This document shows positions 55,495 to 64,000 of a DNA stretch of 64,000 bases, piece after piece. Each line of letters begins with the position of its first letter. Position 1 is the stretch's first letter. The translations under genes were made by a program, and so were the position numbers. The notes beneath the pieces were generated by a model. It saw nothing but the letters and a program-made list of their open reading frames with translations. It was not told where the DNA came from and ran no database searches. The DNA is from Gnetum montanum (Eukaryota > Streptophyta > Gnetopsida > Gnetales > Gnetaceae): contig MNCI01000813.1 of assembly GCA_015680685.1 (NCBI GenBank), forward strand, positions 80,800 to 144,799, written 5' to 3'.

Positions 55495-56251
55495 TGATGA
55501 GAGGCGAGGTGCCCCTACACTCAACCATACGAGTACGAGCATAACACGTGCGATCTGGTCGAACTCCGCAGACTAAGTGCCTAAACAACCCATGGAACAC
55601 TTAGGGTTAATCATTCGTTGTCTTCCTAGACTTACTTGTAGTTACAGTGTATGGTTAAGTAAGTCTGAGGGATATGATTTTTATAGTTTTTATGTTTTAT
55701 CTCCTATGCTATTGAGGTGAAGGGTTGAAGAGACTAATTGCTAACTCTAACTAATGAACTAAGTCTAAATTACCTAGCATCAGCATCCATTCCCACTTAC
55801 CATACACACCCTGAACCAATGCAACCGTGGCTACCAAACACTAATCATTACTAGGATCACCACATGTAATGCACGTGCTCAAAGTGGTCATACTGATGCA
55901 CTTAACTAGGAGGAAAGGGTTGAGAGAGAAAGTAGTAAATAATGAATAATAAATAATAGTAAATAAAATCCTAATTAGCCTATTCCATGCACTGCAAGGT
56001 TTATTCGAAAAGCTCGTCTTTATTTCCATACACAAACTTGTGTTGACGTACAATGTTTGCTCGAATAAAGATTTGTTCACTTTGGGACTCCTACTATGAG
56101 CACATAGAAAATATTCTATCTCTAGAGTGATCAATCTGCTAGAGTTTCCCTACTATCTAGCTTAGGATGAGGAAACAAGGAAAAGTCATCTCTTATTTAT
56201 AGAATTTGCAACATACCATGATATCGCAACATGCGATATCGTGTCTCATCA
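55495..56251 (-). repeat. 3' LTR of the complete family-A element
   Basis: TGATGAGAGGCGAGG ... GTGTCTCATCA, 757 bp, aligned with 61731-62509. TATA box on the minus strand (TATAAATAAGA) at 56192-56202. A perfect dyad GATATCGCA/TGCGATATC is at 56220-56240. Confidence 0.85.
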
Positions 56252-57591
56252 TACCCCGATGACTGAATGAAAAATCGTCCTTGAGTTCCTTACAATAATA
56301 TCGGGAAGGTATGGGATTATTGACTCAAATAAAGCTAATGGGATGACATGTGAACGGATCATCATTACAAGACTTGACAAAACTAGTGTTCATGACAACA
56401 AGAGTGAACACCTTATTACATTGACATCGGGCCTCATTTGGCAGCTGAAAAAGAGAGAGAGAAAGAAGTGTTGCTGCTACCAATGCCAAGATAGCACCTT
56501 TCATTGTCCATCTATAAGCGCGCCATCAATCTTACTCCTCGCATAGCTACTTTAGCGCTACTCCATTCCAAGTGTTCCTTCTAGATCCAATCCGTTGTCG
56601 CATGATTACCATCTGCACACACAACACAATCTTATATTAGCAAGGGTAAATGAATTTCAATGTAGTTGATACCTTGCTTCAGTGAAAGGTCTATTGGCTA
56701 GGTTGTGGTATGGCTGATTGCGGGTCTGGAGATATAATATTCGTGACTACCGAAGGTGTAGGGGTTAGGAAAAAATTGAAAAAATCAAGGCTAAGAGAAA
56801 ATCAAAAAAATCGGGCCTCGTACCCCCATGACTAATTGCGAACCTCCAGGAGCAATAGAATGGAGAAAGAAAAAGAACAAGAAAGATAGAGAAAAAGAGA
56901 CAACGATAACATCGATGAAATGGATGTCATGATGGAAATGAACAAAAATGTTAATTAATTGCAAAACGTTAAGGAAAAGAATTTAACTAATGTTCCAAAT
57001 AGGAATGTCAGTGGGTCCTCCCCAAAGCAGGATCATGCCCTTAATGCCTTGACAATCCCACATTCAAAAGAGTCTGTGGGCTCTGGGAATGTCATTTGGA
57101 ACAAGAGTTAAATTCTTAACCATAAAAATTTACTAAGAAGAAAACAATGCATCAACCAAAATATACACTAATGATACAACCAGCAATGAGGTGAATAATG
57201 GAGACAAGGATGGTTAGAAGAGAATGGAATGGAATCCCAAGAACAAGGTGGTGTACAGCCCCTTGTGTATTTTATGGTTAATGTGACTTAGCAATTCCCA
57301 TTCCAAGTGACTTAGCAATTCCCACCTCAAAAAAACCACTTACAGTGACTTCGCATCAATGCATTCAGTGAATTCATCCCCTTGAATAACAAGAATGCCT
57401 TTCCAAAGAGCCACCACCATTCCGACAAAAAAAATAAGGAGAGAATGGGAAGTGAGAAGGGCCTTAGTTAGAGGGAACATTTTTTTTTCAATTCCATAAT
57501 TAGTTCTTGTAGCCAAAGGGATTATTTTTTCTAAGGGGTGTGCTTTGAATTCTCACTTTTTTCTTTCTTCTCTTTTTTTTTGTTTTTTTTT

Positions 57592-57732
57592 NNNNNNNNN
57601 NNNNNNNNNNNNNNNNNNNNNNNNNNNNNNNNNNNNNNNNNNNNNNNNNNNNNNNNNNNNNNNNNNNNNNNNNNNNNNNNNNNNNNNNNNNNNNNNNNNN
57701 NNNNNNNNNNNNNNNNNNNNNNNNNNNNNNNN
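57592..57732. other. Assembly gap (141 N)
   Basis: A run of N beginning in a poly-T tract, so probably a low-complexity gap. Frames across it are not genes. Confidence 0.95.
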
Positions 57733-57890
57733 ATGGATGAAGTGAACTCATTTCCTACCATATCAAAAGAACATACCTTAGTATCAACATCATGACTTAA
57801 GGTAAAAATCAAACATTAGCAATCAATATAAAAAATAGTTCATACCATCATTTCAAACACTTATTGGGTGACAAACTTACATGGTGGATA

Positions 57891-57920
57891 ACACACACGC
57901 ACACACACACACACACACAT
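57891..57920. repeat. (CA)n microsatellite
   Basis: An ACACAC tract with one G interruption. Confidence 0.85.
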
Positions 57921-58029
57921 AAAATGAAAAAGTATAACATGTGTGTATGTATGTAAAACAAAAATAAGAAAAGTTAAAGAAATGTGTAAAAAAAAAATGG
58001 AAAAGTTAAGGAAATTTGTAAAAAAAAAA

Positions 58030-58155
58030 TGTATAAGACAAAAACGTGTAAAACAAAAACGTGTAAAACAAAAACCTTGTAAAACAAAAATGTGTAAAAC
58101 AAAAACGTGGAAAACAAAAACGTTGTAAAACAAAAATGTGTAAAACAAAAACATG
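58030..58155. repeat. Minisatellite, about 15-16 bp unit GTGTAAAACAAAAAC
   Basis: Around eight imperfect copies of the unit, differing mainly by CG/TG and by one-base length changes. They give the repetitive Phe/Cys-rich frames on the minus strand, which are not genes. Confidence 0.8.
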
Positions 58156-58193
58156 AAAAAAAAAACTCAAAAAGAACTGAGGACCCCAAATGG

Positions 58194-58410
58194 TTAGCAT
58201 AGGTGGCCATCTCCCCCATGATTGAATGGAAATGGAGAGATCCGAAATAATGAATGTTTGTTTGAATTTATAAGAAGTGTCCAACTTCTCCCAATTGATG
58301 ATCTTAGATTAAGGGGTGGAAGTTGACGATGCTCATATTCCAACGTATCTATGCCTTCGTTGCCAGCATGAGTTTCCTTAGTTCGTTCCATGCATATTTG
58401 GTTTCTCTTT
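58194..58410 (-). pseudogene. Protease-RT linker remnant of the family-A element
   Basis: GIDTLEYEHRQLPPLNL parallels IDTIDALEQVHHQLPSLNL at 43560-43610 of the + strand copy. It continues in another frame as NWEKLDTSYKFKQ at about 58290-58250. Homology then ends. Confidence 0.6.
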
Positions 58411-59033
58411 CAAGTAGCTCTCAACCACGGCATATCTACTATTTGTTGTATGGTTTCTACATACAGGCATCTTTGTTTCAAAGTTTTAAGGACATACCTA
58501 TTGCATGGAGGAGATGTTATGCATTCCTCCATGTCATCACCCGATGAATCATTATATGTGATGCATGGAACATTCCTCTTTTCGATATTTCCATATATGT
58601 TTAGCTTAGATATTTCCAAGGAAAGATCGCGGATCCTAAGGCATGCGTCTACTGTACTCAGCCATGCCCTTCCCATTATAATTTGGAAGTCCTCTTCGTT
58701 GTTGTTTACTTCGATCACTAGGAAATCAGCTGGGTAAGACCAACCACACACAGTGGTAACGATGACCTCCACCAATCCCAAGGGAATGGTGATTGACTGG
58801 TCTGCCAACTCAAGTTGGATGTTGCTCTTCTTAAGTTGGGGCATGTTCTAGGCATGATACATCTCTTGTGAAATTAAGTTGACTCCAGAACCTGAGTCAA
58901 GAAGAGCCTTATGTGGTTCATTTTTAGTGACTTGTAAATAGATTAAGGAATTCCTAGGGTCAGTTAGTTTCTTAGGAAGGTGACATACCTTGATCCACTT
59001 GGTTATGGTATGTGTTAACATAACCGTATGCAT
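58410..59033 (-). pseudogene. Protease of the family-A element
   Basis: The first piece (59033-58848) ends in ALLDSGSGVNLISQEMYHA, an intact D-S-G retropepsin site. After a TAG the second piece (58844-58410) reads NIQLELADQSITIPLGLVEV, then PADFLVIEV, FQIIMGRAWLSTVDAC and LSLEISKLNIYG. This matches Athila-type proteases in order and spacing. A single stop separates the halves, so the domain is nearly intact. Confidence 0.75.
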
Positions 59034-59039
59034 TAAGCT

Positions 59040-59560
59040 CTATTGTTGGATGGAAGGGAGCACTGAAGTGTTAGATGGTGGAGGAGTGTACATGGGCTCA
59101 ACCGCTTGTTGTTCTGAGAGCTTGTCTAGGCTTCTGGTTCTAAAGAAAGGTCTTCTCTTTTTACAGTTATCAGAACCAGCAGTGGGTTGAATGTTTACGG
59201 CTCTCATAGTGTGGCGTTGCTGTAGTTGAGTAGGGAGTTCCCCTTGCATTGTTGGAGCAGGAGGTGTTATGGGAACTATCAGTGGAAGAGGTGCAGATGG
59301 ATTTGGAGGATGGTATGGGTATGGAGCATCTCCCAGGGGAGAAGGAGTCTGTCTAAAGTACTTCCAAACTTGGTAGTGACATTGGGGAGTTGTGGGACCC
59401 ATAGAGTCACTTGGAGAAATCGGTTGCTACACGTAATAACTATATGGATCGGGCTACTGGTAAGGGTATTGTTGTTTCAGTGGTGGCATCCCTCATGACT
59501 GTGGGTANAGTAAGGGTATTGTTGTTTCAGTGGTGGCATCCCTCATGACTGTGGGTATTG
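59040..59560 (-). pseudogene. Pro/Gln-rich gag-protease linker of the family-A element
   Basis: 59402-59040 encodes a proline-rich segment (APYPYHPPNPSAPLPL...) followed by a basic KKRRPFFRTRS patch, ahead of the protease. An assembly duplication (59460-59557) lies in its upstream part, so the frame there is unreliable. Confidence 0.5.
59460..59557. other. Assembly join: n flanked by an exact 48-bp duplication
   Basis: 59460-59507 and 59510-59557 are identical, with n at 59508. Confidence 0.85.
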
Positions 59561-61585
59561 CCACTGCTGATGCTATTCGATGGGTTGTGGTGGAGTTCCA
59601 CTTTGAGAGTACGTTAATGGTTGGTGGAACTGACTTGGGTTATCTTAAGGATAAGGTAACCTTTAGGGTGTATGTCGTTTGTTGAGTCTCGTGTTGAGTG
59701 CATACAGCCCAGACTCTTGTAGATGTGAGATAATTGAACAACATCCCTTAGGATGGTCATATTAGCAGATCTCACATCCACCATCATCTTCTTTGTCTGA
59801 GTCCATAACCTCATTGGAGATATTCATTTTTCCCTTACCCTTGTCACGTGTAGGGCCTAAATCTCTCCGCTTTGTCTTACCTTTGTCACTACTTCGTTCC
59901 TCCTTAGACTCTTCTATAATATTTAGGATAGTTTCAATTTTACTATCTAAGGAGCTCCATACTTCATCTACCTTAGTCGTTACTTCTGTTGTTAGCTTCT
60001 GAAGTGGCAAGGTTTTTCTATTCACCAACTCTTCGATTGGTGACTCATCCTCTTCATCGCAAAATTTCAATCCCTTCTTTCAAAGGGAGGGGTCGCGGTT
60101 GTATTCTTCCACACTTTCCCTTTTTTGTAGCTCACCTTCTTCTTTTACTACTTGTTCCAACAATCGATGAATCTTATGGACTCTAAGTTTTGCTAATCTT
60201 CCTTGGGCATAGGTCCCAAGGGTTCTCCTAGTCTCATACCTTAGCCCATCTACGATGTGGTGGAGTTGATCCCACTATGCGTAACCATGGCTCGAGCAAC
60301 GATGTAATAATGTGTAGTAGTGGCCCATGGTAGCATTCAAGGGTTCTTGAATACTTTGCTTCCATCCTTGGATCTGCTTACGCAAATTGGACACTTTGGA
60401 GTACGTTTGATACTTATCTTTGAAGAGTTCTAGCATCATACCCCAACTCCTAATGGTCTCCAGTTCTAAGGACTGGTACCAACTCTCTGCTTCCTTGGTG
60501 AGTATCCTGGGAAACAACTTAAGTTTTTTCCACTGGTTTTCTATATTTTGCAAGGCACAGGCATCTTGGAATGCTTGTAAATGATGTTGTGGATCAGCGT
60601 TGTATCTCCCTTCGAAACGTGGGACGTTATTCATGTCTAAATGCTTGATTCGACTATCTTTTAAATGCCTTGTTGGGATTCTTACTGCCTCCGTTATGTC
60701 AAGCATACTTCGGGTTGCAAGTAGGGGCTCATCATGATCATCTCTTTCATGATGCCTGTGATGTCTTCGTCATTCCCTACTTTCCCTTCCTTCATGCCCT
60801 TGTCCTCTCTCTCGACTCTCTCGTTGAGGTCTCTCATTTTTCTTACCTTTATCCTCTCTGTTATGCTCTTTGTGATTATGCCCAGAGGTGGAAGGAGAGG
60901 GTAAGTGATGTGAAGAAGGAGAAGAAGAAGAAGAACCATCGCCATGATGATGTTTCTTACCTTCTCTTCTGTGGCTTTGGCCCCAATTGTGGTGACGATC
61001 TAAGTGCCCATCCTTATCATGAGTTGTTGTTCCCTCTGTGAACAGTTGGCATTCATGGGGATCAGTACCAGTGTTATGTATCATTGATCGTAGGTTTTGA
61101 TACCCAACCTCCTCACTTTTGTTAGGAGGGGGAATATCCTTTGATAGTGAACCCGTCATAAGTGGTTCACCATATGCTATTTCACTAAGGACGTGCAGGA
61201 CCTCTTTGCCCTTCAACAGTGTATGTTGGCTATCCTGCCTTGAGTCCCTCATACATTGCAAGGCTATAGGATAGTAATCCCTTGAGTTAAAATTTGCTAC
61301 AATGTATTCAGCATATAATTCTGTCATGCCAATCTATGCTAAAGCACAGAGAAGCATGTGAGGGACTAATCGATCTGGAGGTAACACAATGCTACCTTGC
61401 AAATCCCTCCAGCACATATGTTCATCTTGATGGAGGATAAAAGTAAAATTAGGTATATACTCATTGGGATAACTATATGTCAATCTATATTGTTGAGGAA
61501 CCAGCTGATTTAGGTTCTGTGTTTTTGATTGCCAACTTTCCTTTGTATTATCCCTAGGTGAAGTGCTCTTGTGAGAAGAAGACAT
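59561..61585 (-). pseudogene. gag: Gag of the complete family-A element
   Basis: Begins MSSSHKSTSPRDN at 61585. 61327-60770 carries a charged, His-rich middle. The capsid core (60706-60275) reads MLDITEAVRIPTRHLKDSRI, PRFEGRYNADPQHHLQAFQD, LTKEAESWYQSLELETIRSW and YQTYSKVSNLRKQIQGWKQ, a Ty3/gypsy gag domain. 60070-59762 ends in the short knuckle CEIC, stop, YDHPKGCC. Pieces are separated by stops and shifts. It corresponds to 40353-42293 of the + strand copy. Confidence 0.75.
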
Positions 61586-61710
61586 TGTTATCTATTAGTG
61601 TGCTCTTTAACCATTATATAAGTTTTTTTCATTTGATTAACCCGAAGGTTCATTTAGGCTCCCAACGATGTAAGTGATATCCTATGTTCTATTTAGCGCA
61701 GAAACACTTA

Positions 61711-61730
61711 GTCCCTAGCAATGGCACCAA
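61711..61730 (-). other. Primer binding site of the complete family-A element
   Basis: The minus strand reads TTGGTGCCATTGCTAGGGAC directly after the 5' LTR end. Close to the Athila tRNA-Asp-type site. Confidence 0.7.
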
Positions 61731-62509
61731 TGATGAGTGGCGAGGTACCCCTACACTCAACCATACTAATACGAGCGTAACACGTGTGATTCGATCAAAC
61801 TCCGTAGAATAAGTGCCTACATGCCCCATGGAACACTTAGAGTTAATCATTCATTGTCTTCCCAGACTTACTTGTAGTTGTCACGGTGTATGGTTAAGTA
61901 AGTCTGAGTTATATGATTTTTATAGTTTTTATGTTTTATCTACTATGCTATTGAGGTGAAGGGTTGAAGAGACTAATTGCTAACTCTAACTAATGAACTA
62001 AGTCTAAATTACCTAGCATCAGCATTCATTCCCACTTACCATACACACCCTGAACCGATGCAACCATGGCTCCCAAATGCTAATCGTTGCTAGGATCACC
62101 ATGCGTAACGTACGTGCTCGAAGTGGTCGTATTGAGGCACTTAACTAGGAGGAAAGGGTTGAGAGAGAAAGTAGTCAATAAATAATAATAAATAATAGTA
62201 AATAAAATCCTAATTAGCCTATTCCATGCACTGCAAGGTTTATCCAAAAAGCTTGTCTTTATTGCCATACACAAACTTGTGTTTAGGTATAATGTTTGCT
62301 CGAATAAAGATCCATTCACTTTGGGACTCCTACTATGGGCACATGGAAAATATTCTATCTCTGGAGTGATCAATCTACCAGATTTTCCCTACTGTCTAGC
62401 CTAGGATGAGAAAATAAGGGAGAGCCACCTCTTATTTATAGAATTTATGGCATACCACGATATCGTGTACGCAATATCGTAGGGGATGACATGATATCGT
62501 GTCTCATCA
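61731..62509 (-). repeat. 5' LTR of the complete family-A element
   Basis: TGATGAGTGGCGAGG ... GTGTCTCATCA, 779 bp. TATA box on the minus strand at 62431-62441. A perfect dyad CACGATATCGTG is at 62456-62467. Followed by the AGATG duplication at 62510-62514. Confidence 0.85.
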
Positions 62510-62514
62510 AGATG
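62510..62514. repeat. Target-site duplication of the complete family-A element (right)
   Basis: AGATG, identical to 55490-55494. Confidence 0.8.
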
Positions 62515-63149
62515 GGTTAACACCCCTATGCTAATTTAAGGAGTGTAATCACCTCCCCCAAACCCCACATCTAGCACTAACTACTAGTTCTCGATTAAAG
62601 CTAAAACAAAGGAAAACACATCCTAATGATCATAGGATGTTTGAACAAGGTCAAAAGCATCCTAAATAACTTAAAACATAAACAAAACATAAAAGATAAC
62701 ATAAGAAGTAAAGGTGTAAGCTTAGGGAGATACAAATCTCAATTGAATATGCTAAGACTATAAACATAGGGTGTACATGACACTTCTTGAGTCCAATTGA
62801 CTTACAAAATACTAGTGGACAACTCATCATTTCTCCACAATAGAGTAAAGCTAGTTCCATATCTTTATCTTCTCAAAAGATACAATAGGGATCAAACACT
62901 TCATAAGGTTAATGCAGAGGAGTTATAAATACAAAAAATGGACCATGACTATAGTACAATATAAGCCATCTTAATGAGAAGAGCTAGGGGATAGTGGCTA
63001 AGGATGAAATCACCGTAATGTACTTGTTTAATATGAGAAGAAATTTAAAATACAAGACATAGACATATGAAATCTCTACAGCTATGTCTTAATATCCATT
63101 ACCCTAGCCTAGAGTTGTTTATTCTATTAATAAATCAAGCCTTGCTCTT
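62515..63149. other. AT-rich spacer, nothing recognised
   Basis: Lies between two family-A LTRs. No ORF, domain or repeat partner. Confidence 0.45.
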
Positions 63150-63997
63150 TGATGAGTGGCGAGGTACCCCTATCCTCAACCATATCAATCACAAGCATTT
63201 ACACATGATTCGGTTAAATTCCATGGATAGGACTAGTTGTGGTATCTGGATCATTATGCTCTAATCTTAGTTCATTGTCTTTCCACTTGGACTAGTGGTA
63301 GCTTTGTCACATATGATTTAGTTCAAAGTGAGATGTATGATGTTGTCTAATTTCTATGCTACTCTGAATGATGACAAAGGGATGAATTAATTAAGCTACT
63401 GAACAATGGAAAATAATATCTAAACTAGCCTATGTGTGATGAGTATCTACTCTTAATCATTCGTATACATCTTGGACTTCATGAGACTACTTCCAGGATT
63501 GCCAAGTGTATGTTAGTGGGTGTGCCAAATGATACACTTCTGGATTACCAAGTATCTACACTTAAACACTTGTGATTAAGGTGTATGCATTATACCTAAT
63601 GATAGAAATTGTAAATAACAATAAATGGAAACATTTAACTAAAGAAAATAGAAAATAATTAATAATTAAAAGAAATAATAATTTAAGTGGATGATGTAAT
63701 GTTGGGAGTAATCTCGATCTTTATTGCTAGTCATGTAATGTGTCCAAGTACATCACACTCGAATAAAGGTGTCATACGATTACAAACATCACAATGTAGA
63801 TATGAAGTGGGAATAACAGGACTCTAAGAAGACTATCAAAAACTAGAAACTAAAACTATCTTCCCTACTACTTATTACATGTCTCAATTGAGTGCCCAAG
63901 TGCTATATTTATAGGCAAACCTAGAGGAGATGACATTGGATATTTGACGTCACTTCTTGGCTCCAACATTGAGGCTTGACAAATTGATGACTCATCA
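63150..63997 (-). repeat. Family-A LTR at the window end
   Basis: TGATGAGTGGCGAGGTACCCC ... GATGACTCATCA, 848 bp, a diverged relative of the other family-A LTRs. TATA box on the minus strand near 63904-63915, and TGACGTCA at 63945-63952. No PBS lies on the left, and the right flank (TAT) does not match the left flank (CTCTT), so it is more likely the 3' LTR of a minus-strand element extending beyond the window than a solo LTR. Confidence 0.65.
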
Positions 63998-64000
63998 TAT

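Larger units (their letters stand above)
56252..58250 (-). other. Non-coding 3' half of the family-A element where pol should be
   Basis: No domain in any frame. Contents: several short duplications (for example 'gtgacttagcaattccca' twice near 57285-57320), an A/T-rich run with a 141-N gap (57592-57732), a (CA)n tract (57891-57920) and a minisatellite (58030-58155). Coding homology to the + strand copy stops at about 58250. Confidence 0.55.
55495..62509 (-). mobile_element. Complete family-A (Athila-like) element with gag and protease only
   Basis: 7.0 kb, with LTRs 55495-56251 (3') and 61731-62509 (5'), PBS 61711-61730 and an AGATG duplication on both sides. In element orientation: gag (61585 to about 59560), Pro-rich linker, protease (59033-58410), the first part of the protease-RT linker (to about 58250), then 2 kb of non-coding DNA with simple repeats and a 141-N gap up to the 3' LTR. 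No RT, RNase H or integrase remains, so the copy had to be mobilised in trans if it moved in this form. Confidence 0.85.

Noticed and set aside
57861-58284. Phe/Cys-rich 'membrane protein' frames
   Set aside because: They are translations of the GTGTAAAACAAAAAC minisatellite in three frames.
63150-63997. Solo LTR
   Set aside because: The visible right flank TAT does not match the left flank CTCTT, so a terminal LTR of an element beyond the window is more likely.

Overview
The window reads as repeat-dense nuclear DNA of a seed plant with a large genome. Old, deeply nested Ty3/gypsy, Copia and LINE remains fill it, the background is AT-rich, and no host gene is recognisable on either strand. 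The amount of diverged, unpurged LTR-retrotransposon material would suit a gymnosperm, but nothing in the sequence proves that. Every protein-like stretch I recognise is transposon-derived, and almost all are broken. There is no tRNA, rRNA, CRISPR array or bacterial feature.

Layout. 1-1330: 5' end of a minus-strand Athila-like element ('family A': gag leader, PBS, LTR). 1400-1887 and 13835-14300: the two halves of another LTR ('C'), split by 'element 1'. Element 1 (1893-13829, + strand) is a complete Tat-like Ty3/gypsy element with 2.9-kb LTRs, PBS, PPT and a CTATG target duplication. Its order is gag, protease, an extra RNase H, RT, RNase H, integrase, then a further small ORF. 14300-17465: degenerate Ty3/gypsy gag-pol. 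17466-21849: 'element 2', a short LTR element on the minus strand with only gag and protease. 22241-24090: repeat fragments and a Copia-like 3' end. 24100-26590: a deleted relative of element 1. 28340-29535: one copy of LTR 'B'.

32690-36650: a minus-strand LINE ('LINE-2': L1-type ORF1, endonuclease, RT), itself hit by a 5'-truncated LINE-1 fragment with its own target duplication. 37785-45957: two more LTR-B copies in the same orientation, bracketing a 3'-truncated + strand family-A element (39323-43763). 48037-53270: a full-length but heavily mutated LINE ('LINE-1', ORF1 plus ORF2) between 9-bp target duplications, which apparently landed in a minus-strand Copia element (LTR-like part 47450-48027, RT/RNase H 53280-54620). 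55495-62509: a complete minus-strand family-A element with an AGATG duplication that carries gag and protease but no RT or integrase. 63150-63997: one more family-A LTR.

The most notable points are these. (1) In the Tat-like lineage a second, archaeal-type RNase H lies between protease and RT; this is seen in a 470-codon open frame and again as a relic in an independent copy. (2) Two unrelated gag-protease-only LTR families are present. (3) Family-A LTRs each carry a dyad just inside the terminus, although the dyad sequence differs between copies. (4) LINE-1 ORF2 has about fifteen nonsense codons but no frameshift over 2.5 kb. (5) Three single-n joins are flanked by exact 47-49 bp duplications, which look like assembly artefacts.
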